From NCBI GenBank assembly GCA_037783545.1, contig JBBELK010000298.1, positions 3,162,001 to 3,226,000 on the forward strand: a DNA stretch of 64,000 nt, given 5' to 3'. The stretch is from Henricia sp. BOLD:AAB3569 (lineage: Eukaryota > Echinodermata > Asteroidea > Spinulosida > Echinasteridae). Positions 10,540 to 22,614 of this stretch are shown piece by piece. Position numbers and translations under genes: made by a program. The notes under the pieces were generated by a model. That model saw only the letters and a program-made list of their open reading frames with translations, searched no databases and was not told where the DNA came from. How positions within the stretch are numbered: position 1 is the first letter of the stretch; the number at the start of each line of letters is the position of its first letter.

Positions 10540-11577
10540 TTCCAACGACCGGCTATAAATATTACAATAGCCTGATCGGCTGCGGATTGGTTTAGAACTG
10601 GGAGGAAAAATATATAAACAAAATTGACCTATTGTTATTATACAAACTGGTTGTTTTGGATGTAGCTACAAAATAACTAGAAATCGGCCTGTCCAAACTG
10701 AACATATTTGCGTAACAAACCAACTCACTGTTGACTATATCGGACAAAATATATATACTGAGTCATCCTCCGCGGTTGAACTGACTGAGGCAGGCTTTCA
10801 AAAGATGGTACATGTACTTGGATTTTGACACCTCGAGCCGTCAATCTCCGTGAGAGGGGGGCGTGACAACAGAGCGCCGTCCGTGATGACACGGCCCACG
10901 GTGTGTGTGACAGCACGCTAACCAGTCACAAACCATCCCAGCGCATGAGCCTTCCAGTCCCGTGTGACACCACGGCCGCACGCGGTGTTCTCCTCATTAC
11001 AGCGTGGAGCTGGCTACCGTGCCGGACCGCTATATCTCCCCTTCAGATTATCTCCAAAAAATCGGACACTGTGCATTGTAACTTCGCTTCAAACCCAAGC
11101 CACGTCGAGTTTGACTTTTTTCACAGTTAACCAGCATTGACCGACCTTATGACAACATGATGCCGGATTTTCATGGACTTTTCCACGTTTTCTTGAGACC
11201 GATTCTTAATTGAAGATTTCTTCATTTTGTGTTTCTCCCAGCTTTTTTTCGCCAGCCTACCACGGAAATATTTCAGGCCAGCTGCGACCACTAAAACTGA
11301 CCGCCAACTTGGAGTTTGACCGTGGGCTCTCATTGGACGCCGCGTGCCAAATAAGCAATCAAGGTGCCAAGCTCATTACTGACTCCAGTCGCGTTCGTCG
11401 TCTTTCCGTAGTTAGAGTGGAGTCTACACTCAAAGCTGGTTGCTTGGAGAGATAGTAATCAAACGTAGTAGTTGTGGTACAGCAGTTATAGGAGCATCGC
11501 CGAGCGACCGTACACGGGCCGTGCCGGCTGCCGTCACTCACCCGTACCGCACCCGCTCCACATTCGGTCGGGACTAC
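10540..11577 (+). promoter_or_regulatory. Putative promoter and 5' untranslated region of Tbx2/3
   Basis: This stretch immediately precedes the start codon and is free of the repeat families found elsewhere. It becomes more GC- and CpG-rich downstream. From 11176 to 11577 there is no ATG in any of the three forward frames, which is unlikely by chance (about six expected) and is what a leader sequence looks like. TATA-like words occur near 10552 (CTATAAATATT) and 10611 (TATATAAAC), with an inverted CCAAT word (ATTGG) close to 10586. No transcription start can be fixed from sequence, and an upstream non-coding exon remains possible. Confidence 0.5.
11157..11213 (+). other. Candidate upstream ORF, 18 codons
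   Basis: Two consecutive ATGs at 11157 and 11160 open a short frame (MMPDFHGLFHVFLRPILN) ending in TGA at 11211. A second short frame starts at 11173 and ends at 11196. They are the last ATGs before the Tbx2/3 start, about 370 nt away. They matter only if the transcript begins upstream of 11157. If so, they could lower translation of the main frame. Confidence 0.25.
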
Positions 11578-12002
11578 ATGCCCGGCCTGTACTCTCGCAT
11601 GAAGCAAGCGGAGCTACCCTCCTCCTTTCCAGCCATGGCCTACGCTCCCATTCTACCCCCGCGGCTCAGTGACTTCTCCGTCAACTCTCTGCTCACCCAG
11701 CCACACTTCTTTCCGGGCGTGTTTCGGGGCCACGGCCTGCCGGGCACGCCGGGGGCCAACGCCGGTAGCCTGTCGGCCGGGTTCGCCATGCCCAAACTCA
11801 GTGACTTGCACAACCCGTACACGGCGCAGCTACAGGCCGACCTGCTGGCAGCGCACAACCACAGGCACACCATGCAGCAAATTCACGGCATCGAACCCCA
11901 GGAAAGCGACAACGACGACCCGCAAGTTACGCTGGAATCCAAGGATCTCTGGGATCAATTTCACAAAAGGGGAACAGAGATGGTCATTACGAAGTCGGGA
12001 CG
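11578..12002 (+). CDS. Tbx2/3: Tbx2/3 exon 1: N-terminus and start of the T-box
   Basis: Encodes residues 1-141 and two bases of Arg142. I chose the ATG at 11578 because it is the first in-frame ATG, and no ATG in any frame occurs in the roughly 400 nt upstream. In-frame ATGs at 11599 and 11635 are alternatives, and 11635 has the best Kozak context (GCCATGG). Residues 20-39 (MAYAPILPPRLSDFSVNSLL) align with the MAYHPFLPHRAPDF segment of vertebrate Tbx3. FSVNSLL (33-39) fits the eh1 Groucho-binding pattern. The T-box begins near residue 117 with VTLESKDLWDQFHKRGTEMV, nearly identical to vertebrate Tbx2/3. The exon ends at a strong donor (CG|GTAAGT). The N-terminal region is shorter than in vertebrates and lacks their poly-Ala runs. 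Confidence 0.95.
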
Positions 12003-14948
12003 GTAAGTGTTGAGATTTAAAACTTATTTATTGTTTTCAACAATAATTTGTCATTTAGTGGTCTTCGAGACTATACTTGAAATTTCCTTTTCTAAAAACC
12101 GTATTTCAATTGTAACCACTTCGTCCATGCTCAATTTTACGCACATAATCAATTTATTCTGTGTTTTCCTTCCTCCACGCTTCTATAAATAAGTTCATTT
12201 TACTTAAAATCCGAGTTCCTCGAACAAGTTGAAAAGCTAAATCTTTCCAAGAATTACACTGTGTACCATCGTATATTTTGTTAGGAACTGCTGCATTGTA
12301 AGTTAACCATGTTGCAACTAATACAAGGCATTTTCTAGTGCATTTAGTGCCGTTTCTGAAGTGGTCTAGTGACATTGTGCAGTCCGAACTTCACAGAATC
12401 ATTCCACGTGGTGTATGTAATGTTGTTGTGTTCATACACACGGTATCGATCGCGCACGCATTTCGCCATTCATAACTGCATTTAGAATGGACTTCTCGTT
12501 ACCAAGACTTCAACAAAGGCCCCGGCCAAGTTCGACAGAAACTATCAATCACACGAATATAATCTAAAAGAAAAAATTTAACAGAGAATTGTATTTGCTC
12601 GACTTTACTTGAATCATGAATAGACAAACAATAAACCGCGGTACGGTGCCCTTTTTACTTTGTCATCTTGCTGGCAAAAATTAGCGTGATTGATAATATA
12701 GTCAGTTGGTTCGCCATGCGGTAGTCTTCAGCGTTATCTGTACGGAAAAACATACACGAAATAATAATGATGTATATAAATGTGGACTTTACACATGATA
12801 TGAAATATTAACACAGTTTTCGCCCGTTAGCCACGACAATAGAAATTCTTTGCGATTCTATGGTTATTTGATAAACAGGAAAATTCATTACATTCAATGC
12901 ATCTTTATAATGGGCGAACATTTTGCAAGTTTTATTCCAAAATAATAGGCCTACATTATTGTTGCTTCAAAAATGTGCGCAGAGCTAGCTATTCATCAGA
13001 ACTCTATCGCAGAAACTAGACCAATATTTTCAATACTCCGAAGAAATCTAAGCGGAAAACCTGAAAACTAGACCATCACAGAGTTGACCGCTTTTCGAGC
13101 AATACTCGCAAGATATTGAGCGTGTAATCGAGGCGGCCTGTTCGTTTTTGTTGCGAGTTGAATGACAACTTCAAGATTAGGCGATTAAATAAGGCACTCG
13201 AGACTTCGAGTCTATCATAAAATTGCTGAACTATATCAAATTGAGCCGTGGCCTTATCAGGGCGTTTCGTGCCAGTATAAACTAAAGCCAAGACTTTTTT
13301 GTTGGTTTTTTTAAAAAGCACTTTACATTTGAGATCCTAATAATTCTGCCTTTTCAAGCGATTTTTAGAACAGGTGTGGGCCGATACTATAGCCTGATAA
13401 ATTAATTTTCTTTACGGTAGTTGTGTAGTTATTCGTGATATTCTGTGAAAATAATTTTCAGATAACGTTGGGTAACTTTGGCTAATCTTGACACGCGATT
13501 TGGCTTCGCACGGGACCGCGTATATATGTGTACAAAACACCGTGTAATTCTGCATGCACTGTTGCCAAGATCGAACGAATTGGTTTTCAGAACATACATT
13601 GTACGTGTACTATAATTGAGCATGAAAATACCAGTATACTTAATCAAGTATATCGCTCTTTGGATATTAACCAGTATTATTAGTAACAATATATTTATGG
13701 ACACTCAATATTGTGTGGATATTGAGTGGACTGGTGATGATTTAACCATGATTTAACCTAATAAATTGTTGTGGTCGGTTCTGATTCAGCTCAAACGTTT
13801 AAGCCGATTTACTGGAATAAGCAGTGAAAATTGAAAAATAAATATTTTCTGATGAAAGTATGTTTTTATTTGCCAGAAAATACATAAAACAACTTAATGA
13901 GCTACTTTACTGTGGCAAGAATATTACTCAAAAAATAGGATGACATGTACATGTAGGCTATACGAAGAACACTAAAATTTTGAGTGGTTACGAAGGAAAT
14001 TCCACTTAATAAACTGGGGTACTAGACCAGCCTGCACTAGACCAGTCGTTTAAAAATATCTTGGCAAAATACGACACGAAATTTGTTGTGTGAAATTTGA
14101 AAATCAGGCTATAGTTTGGGCCACTGCTGAAGTAGCAATAAAAAATACTGAAATTGTCGCTAAACAAGAAACAACTATGTTAAATAGATTTAATTTGCCC
14201 GTACACAACGCGGTACACAAAACTACACGGGTCAATTTGTTTGTGTGTTTCAAAGCCTGCCAGGTAGATTGTTTTAAGAAGACACCTTTTTTTGTGCCTT
14301 CGTCGCCTTTTCGTCAATTTCACGTTACGCTGTTGTCCGCAGACTAATTTCAGACACAAGTCAATGCTGTTCCAGCGCTCTTCATTTGTGGATTTTTTTC
14401 GAGTCCCGTCACCGGCATTATAGCCCCGGGTGCCAGTATTCCAATCTACTTTTGCCTGTCAATTCTTGCCGTGATTACTTCTCACACAGTCTTTTTCGAA
14501 CGTGAATGATGTACGCGCTTAGCCCCAGAAAATACACGTTTTCAGTCATGCAGTGAAAAAGGTGTTGTGTTTGGGTTTTCCATAATCTAAATGAAATCTA
14601 GACTACATAATCTAAAAAATAATGGTAACGTTATATCATTTGCGATTATCTTAAAATTTACTTTATGAGTTCACAAAAAAAGACAATATAGGCCCTACTG
14701 GCAGGAACGGTACTAAACACCGCATGGTTTTACGTCTGTCCAAGACGGTGCTTTCCACAAGAATTCACAAATGAAGGTAGTTTTTCAAACATGTTTGCGC
14801 ACCCGACACATTTTTGTAATCAATTAACTTTGCAAAACCATGCATAAATTTTAAAGATTTTTCGAAGCATTGATGCATCTAGGAGGTTGCAATTTCTCCA
14901 GGCTAGTGTGCGAAACTGCGATTATTCTTCTTTAGATATGTTATGCCC

Positions 14949-15076
14949 TTAAAGGCACAGGATCGTCAATGTGCGCGTGAGGCCAAATTCGTGCCACGAA
15001 ATACGGCAGCTCCATAGCAAAGGCATGGAGCTGCGAATTTGGCCTCACGCGCGCATTGACGAGCCTCTGCCTTTAA
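14949..15076. mobile_element. TTAA-flanked hairpin element, AGGCACAGG family, copy 1
   Basis: TTAA (14949-14952) is followed by AGGCACAGGATCGTCAATG; the right end CATTGACGAGCCTCTGCCT is followed by TTAA (15073-15076). The arms pair over most of the element, through GAGGCCAAATTCG and its complement. The second copy is at 45369-45509. Its right TTAA is also the left TTAA of the next element. Confidence 0.88.
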
Positions 15077-15306
15077 AGGTAGAACGCATGATTTGTAAAC
15101 TGTTGCAAAAGCCGTTATTTCCACTGGTGATTATAAAAGCCCATGTTGATAAAACTGCCCTGTAGAAATTTCAGCCATAAAAGTGCTGCAGCAGTAAAAC
15201 TTATGAAAACTTTTAAAAATACATGCATGGTTTTCTAAGGTTTTTCTTGTCAACTCGTGAACACAAATTTGGAGTTTCATTTTGCAAATGATACATTGAC
15301 CTTTAA
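15073..15306 (-). mobile_element. Main TTAA MITE family, internally deleted copy
   Basis: TTAA at both ends (15073 and 15303). Contains AGAAATTTCAGCCATAAAAG, ATACATGCATGGTTTTCTAA, GGTTTTTCTTGTCAACTCGTGAA and the terminal TTGCAAATGATACA word. It is about 230 bp against about 330-370 bp for fuller copies. Confidence 0.8.
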
Positions 15307-16690
15307 ACAGACACCAACCCGAAACAATCGCCCTTGAATTTCTCAACTTTAGCGGTTTCATTTTCCATGTCATTTGACTAAAATAATTACCATTTAATTT
15401 GACTATTTCTGAAACACATTTTGTCAGGTGTGCCTCCGCTACTCATACCCATACCGTTAAAGAGCTCAAAATGTCGGACAGCTGCGCGTTCAAACAAGGT
15501 CATAAACACTCAAGCACGACAAGTTTTTATGATTAATAAAGACGTCTGATATTTTGGCTCAAATGGTTGTTAAACACTGCGTGCGGTGTACTCGAGGGGG
15601 AAATGCTACACGCATAAAGAGACTGACACCCAATCCAGGCGAAATTGACACCTCTAAAAAGCTGCCTTTTCTCCCACTCGATTTCTTACAATTTGCGCTA
15701 AAGATGGATTGCCGTGTTTATTGTATGATTACAGCAGAATATTTGTCTCGCCACATTCAAGTTGGGATTATGTTTGCACACTGTGTAAATACACAGAAAA
15801 GTGAAATGTTTAAATAAGGAATCGATTCTAAAAATAAAATATACTGGCTATCCGTCCCATGTATCTTGCCCGCTGGAATACGGCACAACTAGCACAGGCC
15901 TGAAGTTATACTTTAAATTTTAGATGAACTTTTAGAAGAAAGTTTCTGATGGAACCAAAATTTCTGCATGTCCCGAAATCATCATTACAGATCACTTGAT
16001 AATTCTAAAACGTCTGACCTGAATTACACTAGTCGAATCTTGATAAGAGCTTTGTTGATACAGTTTTAATTCTGCTTATAACAAGGAAAATGTAAGGTCA
16101 CAATCCTTTGTTCTTCATTGTTTTAATTCCTACCTGGTAATATGGAGTTGCTGTTAGAACAAGGTAATCCAAGTCCAAAGGACCTTGTATACTACCGAGA
16201 TTCGACCGTGCATACAAAATAATAGGCAAAGCCAGATTCGGTAATATTTGTCCTGTTTGTACAATACCATTTTGTACCATTTACTAAACGGGGGGCATGT
16301 CTCATTCGTGTTTGTGCATACGTTTATGTGGTGGCATTTTTGTTCCCTTAAAATAAAGAAATACATTCCTAATATTTCTATTATAAGTAAAATTCGTACA
16401 TTATTTCAACCTTTCATTTGCCTGTCAATTCTTCGTATAAAAGGGCTACTGAAAAACAAAACCGTTAAAAAAGTATTGAGATTGCTTGAAATTGTTCTTC
16501 GTCAATTACACCGTTGAATTTCACCGTCAAACCCCGGTACACGTTGAACAAAATAATAAAACAACCGTGTTGAGCTCTGTAAAATGTCGAAATACATGTA
16601 GTTTTGAAGACGACATTTGCATGAGGGTATCCCAAGTCCGTGTATGTAATATAATTATATACAGCACAAGGTTTCGTAATAGGTACTTAA

Positions 16691-17071
<381 letters not shown>

Positions 17072-17324
17072 TAAACCCTTCATCCTCTCTCTTTTTAACA
17101 AATTTTGGGGGTTATTTGACCCCAATCATGCATGGATAGTGTTGTTCTGCAGTCTTGGCTATAGCCTATACGCATATATCGCAAGTAGAGCCTCCTACTT
17201 CTTCGTCATCCGTTTGTTTATAGTTAAAAGCTAAAATCGTATAGTTGATGGCATAAAGGACCTTGGTTGCTGAAGATGCCATGAAATTAACAACAACAAC
17301 AACAACATCGCAAGTTGAGAAGCC

Positions 17325-17570
17325 GTCGAATTGGCGTAGAAGTTCTTTCCCCGCCTTTCACCTCGGATGTCCCGGGTTCGATTCCTGGGCGTGCATGTGG
17401 ATTAGGTTTGCAGTCCCTGCTTGATTGGGTTTGCAGTCTCTGCTTGACTGCGTTGGTTTTTCCCCCAGGAGACTTCCCAGGGAGTTTCCCCCCCTCCCCC
17501 CATTTCTAAAACTGCATCTCCTTCTTCTTCATAATAAAGGGTCAGTTGCCGAAGATTCCATAAAATTAAC
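17325..17570 (+). mobile_element. tRNA-derived SINE, second family, copy 1
   Basis: A-box-like AATTGGCGTAGAAGT, B box GGGTTCGATTCC, then body words GCATGTGGATTAGGTTTGCA, CAGGAGACTTCCC and AACTGCATCTCCTTCTTCTT. A copy on the minus strand at 41440-41640 shares both the head and the tail; 50586-50715 shares the head. Flanking AAATTAAC words at 17283 and 17564 may be part of a target duplication. Confidence 0.75.
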
Positions 17571-18383
17571 ATAGTTGTATAGTGAACTTGTGGGTATTAT
17601 GTATTGGCATTTTGCAAACTTTTAAAACGTCGACTTTCTTGACCGATACATGGTGTTCAGATATCGGAAAGAAAAATTGTCGATTTTTAACTCAAAATTA
17701 TTTCAGCCCCGAACACAATCACTATACCTTTAAAATCTCGAATCAAACATAAAGTACCTCAAATAAACAAAAGGGTTTCGAAGTGAAACCAGTTTACCGA
17801 GGTTTTCTCTGGGCAAAAGTATTAGTTACACCCGTGTTATTTCAAACATCGGTAATCTTAAAAACACACACATCTCTACCGTTTTACAATTCGAAAAGTT
17901 GACATTATACTGTCCATGCACACACAGCGAGTATTTGTACAGCTTATTCAAACATCATAACTTGCGAACATTTGTATAGGGAAACACGCGTTTCAAAATG
18001 TTTCGAATTCTCATGTTGGTTTTTGTTGAATGGTGTGGTAAAGATGCACAGTGCAATAATCCGGGGAAATTTTGCAGAATACTGTCACGTACTTAGTTCA
18101 GTCCGGCTGTGTGAAGGGTCGTGAGCGGTTTTAAAATCGTTTACTTCGAGCGCATGTGTTTATCGCCGGGTTTCGGCAAAGGTCTCACCTTTTTTCTAAA
18201 AATACCAAACCGTGGAAAAGTAAACTTTTGTCTCTGAAAGTCGTATCCGTGTTAGCGTAGTAGAAACAAAAATCGGTATACTGCCGTATGCTTGTATTTA
18301 GTGGATCCTTAAAGCGGTTAAATTGCTAACTGCATTTCAGATATTTTCCCAAATTTTCGTTTGGAAGTTGTGCGGGCTGAAGT

Positions 18384-18708
18384 TTAAAGACACATTACAT
18401 GATTGGAAAACTGTTGGAAACAGAAATAGCAGCAACTAAAGGATACAGTTGACAAACTACCTTGTAGAAAATTCAGCCACAGATGCAGTAATACTTCAGA
18501 AAATCTGAAAATCGATGCTTTTTGTGTTGAATGAATGGTTAAAAAAATATCAGCAAACATAAAAAATACCACCTTCTGTTGGCATATTCTCCCACTAAGC
18601 TTAGGTACCATTTGTTACCATTGCTATCAACGTATACAATCGGGTTTTTCTTGTCAACTCGTGAAGTAAAATTTTGGGTACATGCAAATTTTGTTTTGGG
18701 GGCTTTAA
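18384..18708 (-). mobile_element. Main TTAA MITE family, full-length-like copy
   Basis: TTAA at 18384 then AGACACATTACATGATTGG; interior AATACTTCAGAAAATCTGAA and CATTTGTTACCATTGCTATC; ends near TGGGGGCT then TTAA at 18705. The imperfect TIR is AGRCMCATTACATSATT. Non-coding. Confidence 0.85.
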
Positions 18709-21649
18709 TCATTCCTTTTGGAGCTGATGCTGGATTGGTGGATTTTGTACATAAGGCATGATCACTCCAAATTAAAAATAAATGAAGATGTCAAGCATGC
18801 GCAGTGGAGGTTTATTAACAGACGCCGGTCAAAGGTCATTCTATTTTGTTTGATCGTATGGATTGCAGGGATGTGCATGGGATACTTGAAACGTGTTTCA
18901 ATCTTAAATTATTTTCGGTTTTAAGCGATATTCCAGATGTGCACAAAGCTGTGTCGTTGACTTTGATGCCACACTCCGTCTCTAATATTATTTTTTGTGA
19001 ATTTGTTATTGATATTCCCAACGTGTCTCCAGCTTTGTTCCAAATATTAGCAAGCGAATCCCGCCAAAAGAGTCAACTGCCGCCGATCCACGCGGAGTGA
19101 AAGTGTACACACACGCGCGCCGAAAAATATTGGGCCAATCTCGAATTTGAAGCGCCGGCGCTCCCCGTTTTTAATAGTGTCTCACAACACGGTTGCAGTT
19201 CGAGATCGTTTTCAATGTTTGACAAACGCATGACCGCAATACGTGCAGGATGGCCAGTTGGGTTAATACAGATTTTTTTTTCGCCCGTGCCTTCATTTCG
19301 CGCGAGTTATTAATGGCAATAAAAACGCTGCAATCTTGTTCCGGATCCGCGGCGGGTGTTAAAGGCAATAGGCATGCGGTGGTGAGCTCGGGGAGCCTGG
19401 CCAAGACGGCACAGTTTTTGCTCGGGATGGACTTTGGATGGCGCTAGTCTCGGAGATTTCGGCAACCTAATATTAAGTTTGAAGAGGAAGGAAAAAAGTG
19501 CGATTATAGTGACGATGGGGCATTTTTCACACACACCTCGCGTCTGCCCCCGCACGTTAAGACCACGGCGTCTTGTTGCTGGCCCGACTATCGCAAGGCA
19601 ATCTTGCAGACTGTTGCCGAAGGGACTCGGGACGTGTCGTGTCAGAGCGATCGCCGGGACACAAGTCCTCCCCTGGTCACGTTTTAGGGGTTACTCGTCC
19701 GAGCTGGCAAGTCAATGTACAACTTGTCGCACAAAAGCAGCACTGTATCTTTTAGAAATTAGGTCTATTCTTGGGGGTCGAGATTAAATGTGTTGGACAA
19801 ACACGGTAAATTGACGTGGGTTAAGGCGAGAATAAATCAAGTCTGGCTCCGAAAAGAAGGGGGTCTGGGCCGTGTCATTTGCACTGATGCCAGGCGGGCT
19901 GGGGTGATGCACTTTGGGTTGTTTCTGGTATGTTGTGCGTGGTCTGCACTCTCAATTCGAGTCCATAAAAAAAATACAGGCTATACATGTAATGCAGTCA
20001 TGTGCTGTGCCATACCGTCTTGTAAAATTAATACCGTCTTGGAATTCAAAAGACGTCCACACTTCACACACATGTCGTGTGCTAAGACGTATAAAACAGC
20101 ACCCGGCAGCCAAATTGAGTTTACTCGCGATTGTCTCTCAAAACCAACACAGAATCGCTCTGTTAAACCACCCCAGCACTTTATTCACATTCCCTTCAAA
20201 TCGATTTGACACTTCGCATTTACCTCGCTCAAACGTATTGGCAAAGCAACAAAACCTGTCCGGTGCAATAATAGCCTGAAATCTCGTTGTGCAATAGACT
20301 CCAACAAAAAAACGACAGCTTGTTTCATTCAAATTATGGGATTCTTTTTTTCCCACCTTTTTGTGCCTTTTGACCTATTCAAAATGATCAAAACATGAGA
20401 ACAATACGGAATTTGGCATATTTACCAGAGGCGAAAAAAGGCGTCTGTTGTATCACAAATACAAAGGCGGGAAACCTTTTCACTTCGGCTGGCGACAACC
20501 AGCAGCTGACGGTGACAATGACAAAACAGTGAATCGGTCTGGAAATGGTTGTTCGGATTCACACTTTTTTATATCGCCGCTTTGGAGTTGAAACATCACC
20601 CGCATCTGTTAAATGCGTTTGGTATTTGCGCGCCTTTTTGATGGATGGCCATTTCACGGCGAGATAATGATTAGTTTTTAGACCGTACAAAGCCAAGGGG
20701 ACCGGGTATTCTGACTCGATTTTGCCGTCAACGTTACAAGCACGGAAACACAAGTGCTTTTATGCACATAGTAAACAAAGAATTTTCGTCCATTCTACTA
20801 GTACTAACCCTGCACAACATGGGCGGAAAAAAAAACCGCACAGAAATCACTAGCTTGTACCTCAATTTACAACATCACATAGCCGCGGTAACTCGGCCTG
20901 TTTTTTAGGCGCTAGAATATTCGATCGATGCCACCATTATCCTCAGGACACGTCTATTTTTTAATAAAGCTGCAACAATCTTGGGAGTTTACCATTACCG
21001 TGTTTATGATTCATATTTTCGCACTTGGGGCAAAACTTGTCGGGAGGTGTGCAATATTTGGGTATCGCTGGCCGATTCATTGCCGTGTGTGTTCGCAGCT
21101 CGACGCGACCGAGATAAATTGAAAGTGTTAATAACAAGCCGAGGACCCCGGGCTGCCGCCGGGTAGCGATCGGGCGAAACACGGTGCGAGCCAGCTTTGG
21201 TTAAATCTCACTCGTAAGATAATTTTGTCTCCTCAATTTCAATGATACAATTCGCTTGGTGCTGACATTGACTTTGAAACTTAAAACAAATCTGACAGTT
21301 TCCCATTTCAGGAATTACGGGATAATATTTTGGGTGATAAGTTTGACTTCTGTGGAACTGAAAAGGTTACATTTGTTTTATCCTGTCGAAAATCAGGCGG
21401 ATTTCGACGGCTCATCGCAAAATGAAAACGTACCACACACGTACGTACGTGAAGGATAGATGTCGGGTTATCAAAATAACTTGAAGTGAAATTTAAACTT
21501 GGTACCTTGTGTTCAAAATATTGCTGTTGAGTTTCACTATTGTTTAAAAACAAAGACACTAATGTTTAAAAAATAATATTATTTATAGTTGAATCAAATA
21601 GACTTTTAACATCAATGGATGGCGCTTGGTCCAAAACTAGACTAATAAT

Positions 21650-21900
21650 TAGCCTATATTGCGTGTGACCTTTGCACTATGGCAACATGGCGTCCCGAAT
21701 TCTTCACTTTCAAATGGAGGTGCAGTTTTAAAAGTCACATATACTATGCTGTTATTGCTACGTGGTGCACGCCATTGCCTAGAAACGAACAGTCTGGTTT
21801 CTTTGTGCCAATCTCTCCTACGGTGAACACAGTATTGATTCTGTACTTCACACTGCCGCGTGCACCACATAGCAACACAAATTTAGTCTGGTCAAGCGGA
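21650..21900 (+). mobile_element. GCCTTTTGCGTG repeat family, copy 1
   Basis: Shares TTGCGTGTGACCTTTGCACT, CGAATTCTTCACTTTCAAAT, ATCTCTCCTACGGTGAACAC with copies at 35108-35350, 38685-38992 (inverted) and 44628-44795. The inverted copy begins GCCTTTTGCGTGT and ends ACACGCAAAA, suggesting short TIRs. Confidence 0.75.
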
Positions 21901-22555
21901 TACTATTAAAGTGTGCATGTGAAAATTTGAATGTGAATTTTGAATGTGAAATTTGAATGTGAATTTAATTGTTTACGTCAGTAGACCAGACGCTAGTCAT
22001 GCGTAACACGCAAATGGCTAAATTGTCAGGCTGCGTTTTCCCCTGAAGTTTGGGGAATAGCAATGAACATGTTGAAGCCAGCTGGTGTACAGTCCATGTC
22101 CAATCCACGTAGGCCTATATAAATTGTTTATTTCACTTTGGGATGGATATTAAAGGAGCAATGTTTTACTTCCGGTTTCAACCATCCATATAAAAATGCA
22201 TAAACCTTTGAACATGCCATTGATAAAAATGTAACAACGTTAGCTTTAAGCTCTAAATCCATGCACATGTATCCTGTCAAATAACGGCAAAAGCAAACCC
22301 TGTATATATTGCCTTTAAGGTTAATGTTTGTGTAAAATGGGGCACTACACAGAATCTCTTAAGGAAAGGAAAAATAAAAGGACATAAATGATTCCCATCC
22401 GAAAAATTGCAGTGACTCTGACGCCGTTTACAAAAAGATATACACGGTTCAGTGACAAGCAGCCCGTTGTGATGGATGAGCCGGATAATATATTGCGCCT
22501 GTGGCGTGCGAAAATTAATAGGATGCGAAGAACATGCGGGTTGGAGGAAGGGGTG

Positions 22556-22614
22556 GTGGTGGGGGGGTGGGGGGGGGGGGGGGGGGTTAGGGGGGGGGGG
22601 GGGGGGCGGGGGTT
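22556..22614 (+). repeat. Poly-G tract, intron 2
   Basis: Several long G runs broken by single T, TTA or C. It could form G-quadruplexes in DNA and, being on the transcribed gene's sense strand, in the pre-mRNA. The run lengths are prone to sequencing error. Confidence 0.9.

Noticed and set aside
11440-11577. In-frame extension of exon 1 upstream of the first ATG, beginning at a TTG
   Set aside because: The frame is open but has no ATG; the residues show no T-box family similarity and the stretch is better explained as 5' UTR.
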